64,000 bases of DNA, taken from Tritonibacter multivorans (GTDB lineage: Bacteria; Pseudomonadota; Alphaproteobacteria; Rhodobacterales; Rhodobacteraceae). Shown one piece after another: positions 1-7,575 of the stretch; the stretch's first letter is position 1; the number at the start of each line of letters is the position of its first letter. Location of the stretch: positions 124,001 to 188,000 of the forward strand of contig NZ_CYSD01000012.1 in assembly GCF_001458415.1 (NCBI RefSeq), in the 5' to 3' direction. Under the pieces are notes generated by a model that was not told the DNA's origin, did no database searches, and was given only the letters and a program-made list of their open reading frames with translations. The translations under genes were made by a program, and so were the position numbers.

Positions 1-1
1 C

Positions 2-271
2 CCTGACCGCCCCCGCACCGTGACCGGCGCGCTGGCCGAAGACAAAATCGCCGCCATTGGCATCCGCCTGCGCAAATGGGTCAGTTTCCACGGCATTTCG
101 ATCAATGTGGAACCTGACCTCGACCATTTCAAAGGCATCGTGCCTTGTGGCATTACCGAATTTGGCGTCACCAGCCTTGTGGATCTGGGCCTGCCCGTGG
201 GAATGGACGACGTCGATGTCGCCCTGCGCCGGGCCTTTGAAGATGTGTTTACTCCGCCGGAAGAGCACTGA
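2..271 (+). CDS. lipB: Lipoyl(octanoyl) transferase, C-terminal part (partial gene)
   Basis: The gene runs in from the left edge, so only about 89 C-terminal residues are present. LipB moves octanoyl groups from octanoyl-ACP to lipoyl domains of 2-oxoacid dehydrogenases in the cytoplasm. The visible part holds the family signatures: the lysine motif [14 protein letters not shown], the segment [11 protein letters not shown], and [11 protein letters not shown] with the catalytic cysteine. The stop codon lies 22 bases inside the 3' end of the convergent DUF2306 gene. The family assignment is firm; nothing can be said about its start or promoter. Confidence 0.93.
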   Translation, partial: PDRPRTVTGALAEDKIAAIGIRLRKWVSFHGISINVEPDLDHFKGIVPCGITEFGVTSLVDLGLPVGMDDVDVALRRAFEDVFTPPEEH

Positions 272-770
272 ACCCCGACCGCAGTCGGCCGCGCCAGAAG
301 CGCCAGATCAGGATCGCTGCAAAAATCGTGGCCATGCTCCACAGGCCAACCGTCGGGTTGGCCCCAAAAACCGCCTTTGAAAACGTGCGGCCCGGCAGGA
401 AATTCAACACCATCGGCAGGCCCATTCCAAAGGTCGCCAAGTTGCGCATTGCGCGTTCATGCGTGACGAGATCGCCGCGCACAACCGCACGAATGGCCAC
501 AACCAGCGTACCAAGTGTCAGCACCGCCAACCCATGCAGAGGGCTGAGCCAGCCAAACGTGCCGATCCCCGAGATCCCAAACGAACTCAGCGCCAGCACC
601 GCAAGCGCCGCCACCCAAATATAGCCTGAGACCTTGTGGAGCCGATCCCGCCGCTGACGCCACAGTACCGTCGGCGTCAGGGCAAGCGCCGCAAGACCGG
701 CAACACTATGGACCTGCACAATTGGTGAAACCGCGAGGAAGACGCTGAAATCAATGGAAAGACTTGCCAA
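249..770 (-). CDS. DUF2306 family membrane protein
   Basis: A 173-residue protein with about four hydrophobic helices and the DUF2306 hallmarks: a histidine before the second helix ([10 protein letters not shown]), SPLHGL at the start of the next helix, HERAMRNL, and a late FLPGRTF segment. Function is unknown; it is an inner-membrane protein. The start codon is TTG, supported by GGAG about 7 bases upstream; no better ATG is available. It converges on lipB with a short overlap and diverges from the LytTR gene across a 119-base spacer that must hold both promoters. Confidence 0.75.
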   Translation of the reverse strand: MASLSIDFSVFLAVSPIVQVHSVAGLAALALTPTVLWRQRRDRLHKVSGYIWVAALAVLALSSFGISGIGTFGWLSPLHGLAVLTLGTLVVAIRAVVRGDLVTHERAMRNLATFGMGLPMVLNFLPGRTFSKAVFGANPTVGLWSMATIFAAILIWRFWRGRLRSGFSALPAE

Positions 771-889
771 GGGTGGGCTCCTTTGAGTTTATCAGGGGCC
801 AAGAGACTGGCCGCAGAAAGTTCTGACCCGACCCTCGCCCAGCCTGCGCGCTGCCAAAAGCGAACATACGCCAATGGAAGGAAAACCAC

Positions 890-1690
890 GTGGACTTCAC
901 CGCTCTGCACTTCGCGATACGTGAACTGCATGCCCTGATGCGGATACCGACCCCATGGATCTGTGCCGCAGGCGCAGGGTTGATCCTGGGGCTGCTGGCG
1001 CCTTTTGGCACCGAGGACACGTTGTCTCTGGCGATGCGGTTGTTCTATTGGGTGTTTCTGGCCTGCCTGACATTGTTTACCGGCAGCTTTGTGAATTGCC
1101 TGATGCGGTCTTTCACGCAACGCTTCCCGCCCCTACCCCATCCCGGCGGCATTGCAGTGGTGGCGCTTGTCGGAGGCGCAATCGGCGCGGCGGTTCTGGC
1201 TGAAGTGTTCTTCATGAACTGGCTGGTTTTTGGCCTGTCGCCTTTGCGCCGGGGATATACGGTGCCAATTGCGCTCAACACGCTTGCCATTTCCATTGTC
1301 GTCAACGGGCTGATTACATGGGTGACCGATCAGCTATCGCAAGACAGTGGGTCCCGAGCCGAGGCCGCCCCGCGTCCTGTGCCCGCGCTCATCAACAGGC
1401 TGCCCCTGGACAAACGCGGCGATCTGATTTCGCTGTCGGTGCAGGATCACTATGTCGAAGTGACCACCACCAAAGGACGGGAAATGGTTCTGATGCGGCT
1501 GACCGATGCCATTCGCGAAGCGGGCGGCGGGTTTCAGATCCACCGGTCGCATTGGGTCGCCGATGGTGCGGTGACCGCAGCCCAGCGCAAGAGTTCTGCA
1601 GCAGAGGTCACCCTGAGCGACGGGCGCGCACTGCCAGTATCGCGCACCTATCTTCCGGTTCTGAAGGAAAAAGGGCTGCTGCCGCGCTAG
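890..1690 (+). CDS. Membrane-anchored LytTR DNA-binding regulator
   Basis: 266 residues. The first 150 contain about four hydrophobic segments (for example WICAAGAGLILGLLAPFG), followed by a hydrophilic linker and a LytTR domain from about residue 165 (RLPLDKRGDLISLSVQDHY, then FQIHRSHWV and LPVSRTYLPVL). LytTR proteins bind direct repeats in promoters; here the DNA-binding part is fused to a membrane module rather than to a response-regulator receiver. The start is GTG with GGAAGGA 7 bases upstream. No histidine kinase is adjacent. The divergent DUF2306 membrane gene is an obvious candidate target or partner, but that is inference. Confidence 0.85.
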   Translation: MDFTALHFAIRELHALMRIPTPWICAAGAGLILGLLAPFGTEDTLSLAMRLFYWVFLACLTLFTGSFVNCLMRSFTQRFPPLPHPGGIAVVALVGGAIGAAVLAEVFFMNWLVFGLSPLRRGYTVPIALNTLAISIVVNGLITWVTDQLSQDSGSRAEAAPRPVPALINRLPLDKRGDLISLSVQDHYVEVTTTKGREMVLMRLTDAIREAGGGFQIHRSHWVADGAVTAAQRKSSAAEVTLSDGRALPVSRTYLPVLKEKGLLPR

Positions 1691-1708
1691 CGGCAGTGCC
1701 CAGATCCA

Positions 1709-2143
1709 TCACAGCGCGGCGCGGATTTTTTCGGCGTGGCCCGCAATTGCATCCATATCGCCCATCTGACCTGCCGGACGCAGCGGCAGACCTTCGTGGC
1801 GCGGCAGCACGTGGAAATGCAGGTGGAACACTTCCTGCCCGCCCGCTGCTTCGTTGAATTGCTGAATGGTCACGCCTTCGGCCGCAAAAGCCGCCTTGGC
1901 GGCAACCGCCAGTTTCTGCACCGTGCGGATCACGGCCTCCAGCTGCGCGGGGCTGGCATCCAGCACATTGCGGCACGGGGTTTTCGGGATCACCAGCAGG
2001 TGCCCATCGGCACGGGGCATAATATCCATGAAGGCCAGCGTATCATCATCTTCGTACACAGCTGTCGACGGGATCTCGCCGCGCAGGATCTTGGCAAAGA
2101 TATTGTCAGAATCATATGCGGGGCTCTGGTCGGACGCAGTCAT
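1709..2143 (-). CDS. HIT family nucleotide hydrolase
   Basis: 144 residues with the histidine-triad motif at 107-111 (HLHFH followed by VLPRH) and the typical N-terminal block NIFAKILRGEIPSTAVYED. HIT proteins of this Hint/HinT branch hydrolyse nucleoside phosphoramidates and act as homodimers in the cytoplasm. Length and motif order are normal. It lies 18 bases beyond the stop of the LytTR gene on the opposite strand and is divergent from ctaD. The exact substrate cannot be told. Confidence 0.92.
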   Translation of the reverse strand: MTASDQSPAYDSDNIFAKILRGEIPSTAVYEDDDTLAFMDIMPRADGHLLVIPKTPCRNVLDASPAQLEAVIRTVQKLAVAAKAAFAAEGVTIQQFNEAAGGQEVFHLHFHVLPRHEGLPLRPAGQMGDMDAIAGHAEKIRAAL

Positions 2144-2318
2144 GGGGCGCTCACTTTCGTTGATCTATTTGACGCGTTTGTGGCTGGCAATAGCCCCAAA
2201 GGTCAAGCCATCCGCGCCCAGAGCCCCCCTTTAGCGCTGACAGACAGGGTCCGACCGCAAAACCATCCGAAATTGCCAAGAGCTGGCCGCTACATGCGAC
2301 AATTATTCTTGATCTAGA

Positions 2319-2332
2319 TCAAACTCCGCCAT
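2319..2332. promoter_or_regulatory. Perfect FNR/FnrL-type box upstream of ctaD
   Basis: The sequence TTGATCTAGATCAA matches the FNR consensus TTGAT-N4-ATCAA exactly. It sits 126 bases before the ctaD start. In Rhodobacterales FnrL is the [4Fe-4S] oxygen sensor binding this motif. The same motif occurs again before ctaC at 54134, which makes chance unlikely. Confidence 0.75.
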
Positions 2333-2444
2333 TGATGGGTAACCATTGGCGATCTAGAACTAGCGGTGGAGGCAGAGCTGCCGGGGCTCCACCAATGTGC
2401 ACGATTGTGTACGGGACCCCTGTTTAGGCCTGTCGGGTTTGAAC

Positions 2445-2450
2445 AGGAGG
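2445..2450 (+). promoter_or_regulatory. Ribosome binding site of ctaD
   Basis: Full-length AGGAGG, 8 bases before the ATG at 2459. It decides the start against the upstream in-frame ATG at 2366. Confidence 0.85.
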
Positions 2451-2458
2451 CACCCCAA

Positions 2459-4117
2459 ATGGCAGACGCAGCCATTCAAGGTCACGGCCATGAGGACGAG
2501 CGGAGTTTCTTCACCCGCTGGTTCATGAGCACGAACCACAAAGATATCGGCATTCTCTACCTAATCGTTTCGGCAATCGCGGGCTTCATTTCGGTGGCAT
2601 TCACCGTCTACATGCGCCTCGAGCTGATGGATCCCGGTGTTCAGTACATGTGTCAGGAAGGCTTTATGGCCGATCCCTGTACACCCAACGGACACCTTTG
2701 GAACGTTCTGATCACCGGACATGGCATCCTGATGATGTTCTTCGTGGTGATCCCGGCGCTGTTTGGTGGTTTTGGCAACTATTTCATGCCGCTGCAGATC
2801 GGCGCGCCGGATATGGCGTTCCCCCGTATGAACAACCTGTCCTTCTGGATGTATGTGGCTGGCACCTCGCTGGCGGTCTGCTCTGTCTTCTCTCCCGGTG
2901 GCAATGGCCAGATGGGCTCTGGCGTGGGCTGGGTTCTGTACCCGCCGCTGTCGGTGAAAGAGGGCGGCTACTCCATGGATCTGGCGATCTTTGCGGTGCA
3001 CGTGTCGGGCGCGTCCTCGATCCTGGGTGCGATCAACATGATCACCACCTTCCTGAATATGCGCGCACCGGGCATGACCCTGTTCAAAGTGCCGCTGTTC
3101 AGCTGGTCGATCTTTGTCACCTCCTGGCTGATCCTGCTGTCACTGCCGGTTCTGGCGGGTGCGATCACCATGCTGCTGATGGATCGCAACTTTGGCTTCA
3201 CCTTCTTTGACCCTGCTGGCGGCGGCGACCCGATCCTGTATCAGCACATCCTGTGGTTCTTCGGCCACCCGGAAGTGTACATCGTGATCCTGCCGGGCTT
3301 TGGTATCATTTCCCACGTGATTGCCACCTTCTCGCGCAAGCCGGTCTTTGGCTATCTGCCGATGGTCTGGGCGATCATTGCAATCGGTGTTCTGGGCTTT
3401 GTTGTTTGGGCGCACCACATGTACACCGTGGGTATGACCCTGAACCAACAGGCCTACTTCATGCTGGCCACCATGGTCATTGCGGTTCCGACCGGCGTGA
3501 AAGTGTTCTCTTGGATTGCCACCATGTGGGGCGGTTCGATCGAGTTCAAAGCACCTATGATGTTTGCCTTTGGCTTCCTGTTCCTGTTCACCGTTGGCGG
3601 TGTGACCGGCGTGGTGCTGTCGCAGGCGTCTGTGGACCGGGCGTATCATGACACCTACTATGTTGTGGCCCACTTCCACTATGTGATGAGCCTTGGTGCG
3701 GTCTTTGCGATCTTTGCCGGTGTGTACTTCTACTTCGGCAAAATGACCGGCCGTCAGTACAACGAGCTGGGCGCACAGATCCACTTCTGGATGTTCTTCA
3801 TCGGTGCCAACCTCACCTTCTTCCCGCAGCACTTCCTGGGTCGCCAGGGCATGCCGCGCCGCTATATTGACTATCCCGAAGGCTTTGCCTTCTGGAACAA
3901 GGTCTCCTCCTACGGTGCGTTCCTGTCCTTTGCCTCCTTTATCCTGTTCTTTGGGGTGGTGATCTACTCGCTGCTGCGCGGTGCAAAGATCACGCAGAAC
4001 AACTACTGGAACGAATATGCCGACACGCTGGAGTGGACCCTGCCCTCTCCGCCGCCGGAGCACACGTTCGAGATCCTGCCAAAGCAGGAAGACTGGGACA
4101 AACCGCACGCCCACTAA
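2459..4117 (+). CDS. ctaD: Cytochrome c oxidase subunit I (aa3 type)
   Basis: 552-residue catalytic subunit of the aa3 oxidase, which reduces O2 to water and pumps protons across the inner membrane. Twelve transmembrane helices are expected. Visible ligands are H88 (heme a), H270 and Y274 in GHPEVY (CuB and the His-Tyr cross-link), H319/H320 (CuB), and H405/H407 in VAHFHYV (hemes a3 and a). K348 fits the K-channel and GFGNYFMP the D-channel. The start at 2459 is chosen because AGGAGG lies 8 bases upstream; the frame stays open back to 2366 but that stretch is not family-like. It is a single-gene unit; subunits II and III are 47 kb away. A leader of over 300 bases contains the FNR box. Confidence 0.97.
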   Translation: MADAAIQGHGHEDERSFFTRWFMSTNHKDIGILYLIVSAIAGFISVAFTVYMRLELMDPGVQYMCQEGFMADPCTPNGHLWNVLITGHGILMMFFVVIPALFGGFGNYFMPLQIGAPDMAFPRMNNLSFWMYVAGTSLAVCSVFSPGGNGQMGSGVGWVLYPPLSVKEGGYSMDLAIFAVHVSGASSILGAINMITTFLNMRAPGMTLFKVPLFSWSIFVTSWLILLSLPVLAGAITMLLMDRNFGFTFFDPAGGGDPILYQHILWFFGHPEVYIVILPGFGIISHVIATFSRKPVFGYLPMVWAIIAIGVLGFVVWAHHMYTVGMTLNQQAYFMLATMVIAVPTGVKVFSWIATMWGGSIEFKAPMMFAFGFLFLFTVGGVTGVVLSQASVDRAYHDTYYVVAHFHYVMSLGAVFAIFAGVYFYFGKMTGRQYNELGAQIHFWMFFIGANLTFFPQHFLGRQGMPRRYIDYPEGFAFWNKVSSYGAFLSFASFILFFGVVIYSLLRGAKITQNNYWNEYADTLEWTLPSPPPEHTFEILPKQEDWDKPHAH

Positions 4118-4140
4118 GGCTTGCGCGACCTGATCAAAAG

Positions 4141-4174
4141 AGCCCCGGAGCAACCGCTTCGGGGCTTTTTCTTT
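4141..4174 (+). terminator. Intrinsic terminator of ctaD
   Basis: Stem AGCCCCG / CGGGGCT around a 12-base loop, followed by TTTTT and a further T stretch, 23 bases after the ctaD stop. Confidence 0.85.
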
Positions 4175-4199
4175 GCCTCAAGCACGCTAAACTTTCCCC

Positions 4200-4682
4200 A
4201 TGCCCTACGACTGGACAAAACCGCCCACCCCAGATGCAGGAGAGCTGCACCTTTGGCCGCATCAATCCCTGACCCCAAAGGGTTATGCCGGGTTTCTGGC
4301 CGTGACCGCGCTGTTGATTGCGCTGCCACTGCTGGTGCTGTTGGGATCGGTGCTGCTGTGGGGGCTGCTGCCGTTTCTGGCGCTTGCGCTGTTTGGCATG
4401 AAATTCGCGCTGGATCGCAATCGGGCACATGCGCAAGTGCTCGAGGTTCTGACGCTTGGCCCGGATGAGGCCACTTTGGTGCGACGCGACCGGCAGGGTG
4501 AACAGCAGTGGTCCTGCAACCGCTATTGGGCGCAGGTCACCCTGCACCCGCATGAAGGCCCGGTTCCGCACTATGTGACGCTCAAGGGCGGCGGCCGCGA
4601 GGTGGAGATCGGTGCGTTTCTGTCCGAGGACGAACGCAAGGCGCTTTTCGACGATCTCCGCGTCGCGCTCGGCAAACCCTGA
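4200..4682 (+). CDS. DUF2244 domain membrane protein
   Basis: 160 residues with two adjacent transmembrane helices (about residues 28-65) followed by a soluble domain of the DUF2244 type (FALDRNRAHAQVLEVLTL, then EVEIGAFLSEDERKAL near the C terminus). Function is unknown. The position just behind ctaD suggests a link to respiration or membrane assembly, but a terminator separates them and no clear Shine-Dalgarno precedes the ATG, so co-expression is not established. Confidence 0.8.
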   Translation: MPYDWTKPPTPDAGELHLWPHQSLTPKGYAGFLAVTALLIALPLLVLLGSVLLWGLLPFLALALFGMKFALDRNRAHAQVLEVLTLGPDEATLVRRDRQGEQQWSCNRYWAQVTLHPHEGPVPHYVTLKGGGREVEIGAFLSEDERKALFDDLRVALGKP

Positions 4683-4743
4683 AGGGAAACAATGCAAAAG
4701 GGCACCACAATGTGATGCCCCAGCAGGTTAGTCTATCAGCTGA

Positions 4744-5472
4744 TCAATTCGCCATCCGCTTGATCGCAAAGCTGTTGCTCTCTGCAAAATCGGCCGTCAG
4801 GTAAGAGAGGGTCCAATTGTTCTGCGTGCAGAATTCTGCCACGGCTTCGATCACCCCGTATTTGTAGCCGCTGGTAAAATTGCCCATGGTGTAGTCGTGC
4901 CCGGCAATCACACCATTGGCTTTCACCTTTGGGGCCCATTGCTGCAATTCTTGGATGGTTGTCTGGTAGCTGTGGTCAGTGTCGATGTAGATCCAGTCGA
5001 AATACCCGTCTTCGAACGCATCCACCGCCTCGAGAGACAGGCCACGGGTGATATCCACCTGGCCGTTTTCAATTTCATCAGCAAAGCGGCTTTGTACGGA
5101 CAGCGCCTTGCCTTCGTGGTAGCGCGCATCCCCCCAGACATCGACAAGATGCAGTGTCGCGGGGTTGGTGATCTCAAGGATCCGGGCACTAAAGTTGCCT
5201 TCATCGACGCCCAGTTCCGCAACCTTGCCGCCTGTTGGCATGCGCTCCAACAGCTCATCGCGATCAACAAGCAGCTCTGCGCCTTTGACATGTTCTTTGC
5301 GCAGTTTGAATTTCGGGATCACATCGATCTGCGCCTGAACATGCGTCTTATGCATATCAATCGCTTTCTGAGACACAATCCGAACAAGCTCCTGCTCTCG
5401 CAGGCTCAAATCTGTGGTGGTCGTTTGCAAAGGACCGCTCCCTCTTCTCAGGACATTGGTTTGCAGGGACAA
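4744..5472 (-). CDS. Class I SAM-dependent methyltransferase-like protein
   Basis: Up to 242 residues. A Rossmann-type methyltransferase core is visible: GGKVAELGVDEGNFSARI (motif I), LHLVDVWG (motif II), DWIYIDTDHSYQTTIQEL and GVIAGHDYTMG. This matches the Methyltransf_24 type often found with glycan or O-antigen modification; the substrate is unknown. The longest frame starts at a TTG without a Shine-Dalgarno. A second TTG at 5430 has GAGGGAG upstream and may be the true start (228 residues). It is a single gene on its strand, converging with DUF2244. Confidence 0.75.
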   Translation of the reverse strand: MSLQTNVLRRGSGPLQTTTTDLSLREQELVRIVSQKAIDMHKTHVQAQIDVIPKFKLRKEHVKGAELLVDRDELLERMPTGGKVAELGVDEGNFSARILEITNPATLHLVDVWGDARYHEGKALSVQSRFADEIENGQVDITRGLSLEAVDAFEDGYFDWIYIDTDHSYQTTIQELQQWAPKVKANGVIAGHDYTMGNFTSGYKYGVIEAVAEFCTQNNWTLSYLTADFAESNSFAIKRMAN

Positions 5473-5549
5473 TCACAGAAAAAGCCTAACAAATTTTCCA
5501 CATCCTGCGCGGACCAGACGGTTCTTTGCGATCAAAGACGACACACCAA

Positions 5550-5582
5550 TAGAAAAAGGGCCCGACTGGCGGGCCCCTTTCC
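5550..5582 (-). terminator. Terminator downstream of yqeY
   Basis: GC-rich hairpin (AAAGGGCCCG paired with CGGGCCCCTTT, one bulge, short loop). Read on the minus strand it is followed by CTTTTTCT. It lies 30 bases after the yqeY stop. Confidence 0.7.
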
Positions 5583-5612
5583 TTATTCAATCTGCGGTGG
5601 CTTTGGCCCCGC

Positions 5613-6086
5613 TTAGGCGTCTTTGGCCGTACACAGTTCGGATTTCACCAAACCGCCCACTTTGCCAAAGTCCATCTGGCCGGTGTACTTCTCTTTCAGC
5701 GCGCCCATGACTTTGCCCATGTCGCGGATCGATTCGGCCCCCGTTTCAGAGACGGCCTCTTTGATCGCGGCTTCAACTTCGTCATCGCTCAGCTGCTTGG
5801 GCAGGAACTCTTCGATAATCGAAATCTCGCCCAGTTCGCGCTCAGCGAGATCAAGGCGGCCGCCTTCCTCGTAAGCGCGTGCGCTTTCTTTGCGCTGTTT
5901 GGTCATTTTGCCCATAATGGCAAGGATATCGGCGTCACCAATCACGGTGTCCTCGCCTGCGCCACGGGCCGCAATTTCGCGGTCTTTGATGGCGGCATTG
6001 ATCAGGCGAAGGGTGGCAAGACGGCTTGCGTCCTTGTCTTTCATCGCCTGTTTGAGGGCCGTGTTGACCCGGGTTCGCGTGTCCAT
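5613..6086 (-). CDS. GatB/YqeY domain protein
   Basis: 157 residues, the normal size for the stand-alone YqeY family, which shares the C-terminal tRNA-binding fold of GatB. Typical segments are LRLINAAIKDREIA, MTKQRKESARAYEEGGR and IIEEFLPKQLSDDE, ending in MGALKEKYTGQMDFGKVG. A role in amidotransferase-linked or general tRNA function is assumed for the family but not proven. Divergent from carA; this neighbour pair is common in Alphaproteobacteria. Confidence 0.9.
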   Translation of the reverse strand: MDTRTRVNTALKQAMKDKDASRLATLRLINAAIKDREIAARGAGEDTVIGDADILAIMGKMTKQRKESARAYEEGGRLDLAERELGEISIIEEFLPKQLSDDEVEAAIKEAVSETGAESIRDMGKVMGALKEKYTGQMDFGKVGGLVKSELCTAKDA

Positions 6087-6172
6087 GTGTTCTCGTCGTC
6101 CAAGTGGATCCAGAAAGCGCAGGGTTACAGAAAACCCTTTACCATTTCAACCCAACCAAATCGGGGCGCGGC

Positions 6173-6184
6173 GATATGCATATC
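6173..6184. promoter_or_regulatory. 12-base palindrome in the yqeY-carA spacer
   Basis: GATATGCATATC is perfectly self-complementary and lies between two divergent genes, 38 bases before the candidate carA -35. Possible operator; no regulator can be named. Confidence 0.3.
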
Positions 6185-6221
6185 TGCCTCCCACAACCCG
6201 CAACAACGCCCCGAACAACGC

Positions 6222-6250
6222 TTGACCAGAAACCGTGCGCCCCTTAAACA
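6222..6250 (+). promoter_or_regulatory. Candidate sigma-70-type promoter of carA
   Basis: TTGACC (6222-6227), 17-base spacer, TAAACA (6245-6250), about 34 bases before the chosen ATG. Good -35, moderate -10. Confidence 0.45.
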
Positions 6251-6283
6251 CCCATGAATTTTGCCCGCATGGAGAGTCGCGTC

Positions 6284-7447
6284 ATGGCTGAGACCGCCCA
6301 AATGAAGCCCACCGCCTGTCTGGCCCTTGCTGATGGCACCGTTTTTTACGGTCACGGCTTTGGCGCAACCGGTCAATGTGTCGCCGAGCTGTGCTTTAAC
6401 ACCGCGATGACCGGATATCAGGAAATCATGACAGACCCGTCTTATGCGGGCCAGATCGTGACTTTCACTTTCCCGCATATCGGCAACGTTGGCGTGACCC
6501 CGGAAGACGACGAAACCGGTGATCCCGTCGCTGCTGGCATGGTTGTCAAATGGGACCCGACACAATCCTCCAACTGGCGCGCCACCGAAGAACTGAAAGC
6601 CTGGCTCACCCGCACCGGCCGCATCGCCATCGGCGGCATTGACACCCGCCGCCTGACCCGTGCGATCCGCCAGCAGGGCGCGCCGCATGTGGCGCTGGCC
6701 CACGATCCCGAAGGCAACTTCGACATTGAGGCGCTGGTGGCAGAAGCCCGCGCCTGGCCCGGTCTTGAAGGCATGGACCTCGCCAAAGAGGTCACCTGCG
6801 CGCAATCCTATCGCTGGGACGAAATGCGTTGGGCCTGGCCCGAAGGCTACACCAAGCAGGATGCGCCCGCGCATAAGGTTGTTGCCATCGACTATGGCGC
6901 CAAGCGCAATATCCTGCGCTGCTTGGCCTCTGCGGGCTGTGACGTCACCGTCCTGCCGGCGACAGCCACCGCAGAAGAGGTTCTGGCCCATAATCCCGAT
7001 GGCGTGTTCCTGTCCAACGGTCCGGGCGACCCGGCCGCGACTGGTGAATATGCGGTGCCGATGATCAAATCCATCCTCGGCGATACCGACCTGCCGGTCT
7101 TTGGCATCTGCCTGGGCCACCAGATGCTGGCGCTGGCCCTGGGGGCCAAGACCATCAAGATGAACCACGGCCACCACGGTGCGAACCACCCGGTGAAGGA
7201 AAACAACACCGGCAAGGTCGAGATCACCTCGATGAACCACGGCTTTGCGGTTGATGCGCAATCCCTGCCCGAGGGCGTGGAAGAAACCCACGTTTCGCTG
7301 TTCGACGGTTCGAACTGTGGTATCGCCATGTCCGGCCGCCCGGTGTTTTCAGTGCAGCACCACCCGGAAGCAAGCCCGGGTCCGCAGGACAGCTTCTACC
7401 TGTTTGAACGCTTTGCCGACGCCATGGCGACCCGCAAAGCCTCCTGA
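6284..7447 (+). CDS. carA: Carbamoyl-phosphate synthase small subunit
   Basis: 387-residue glutaminase subunit that supplies ammonia to CarB for carbamoyl phosphate, the precursor of arginine and pyrimidines. The N-terminal CPSase_sm_chain domain (MTGYQEIMTDPSYAGQIVTF) is followed by a class I glutamine amidotransferase with the nucleophile C276 in GICLGHQ and H360/E362 in HHPEASPGP. ATG 6284 is preferred over ATG 6254 because GGAGAG lies 7 bases upstream. carB is not adjacent, as is usual in this order. Confidence 0.96.
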   Translation: MAETAQMKPTACLALADGTVFYGHGFGATGQCVAELCFNTAMTGYQEIMTDPSYAGQIVTFTFPHIGNVGVTPEDDETGDPVAAGMVVKWDPTQSSNWRATEELKAWLTRTGRIAIGGIDTRRLTRAIRQQGAPHVALAHDPEGNFDIEALVAEARAWPGLEGMDLAKEVTCAQSYRWDEMRWAWPEGYTKQDAPAHKVVAIDYGAKRNILRCLASAGCDVTVLPATATAEEVLAHNPDGVFLSNGPGDPAATGEYAVPMIKSILGDTDLPVFGICLGHQMLALALGAKTIKMNHGHHGANHPVKENNTGKVEITSMNHGFAVDAQSLPEGVEETHVSLFDGSNCGIAMSGRPVFSVQHHPEASPGPQDSFYLFERFADAMATRKAS

Positions 7448-7474
7448 ACTGGCTGATCTGGACGACGTTTACAC

Positions 7475-7507
7475 ACGCCCCTGCGCCCATCGCGCGGGGG
7501 CGTTTCT
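7475..7507 (+). terminator. Intrinsic terminator of carA
   Basis: ACGCCCC / GGGGCGT outer stem with additional inner GCGC pairing, followed by TTTCTT, 28 bases after the carA stop. Confidence 0.75.
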
Positions 7508-7575
7508 TATGAAGCCTTTGCGGGCTTATGCGCGATTGACTTAGGAGAACGGAGAAACCCTGCTAGCCCTAGAGC

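Noticed and set aside
3140-4153. 337-codon minus-strand frame over ctaD
   Set aside because: Shadow frame; no family features.
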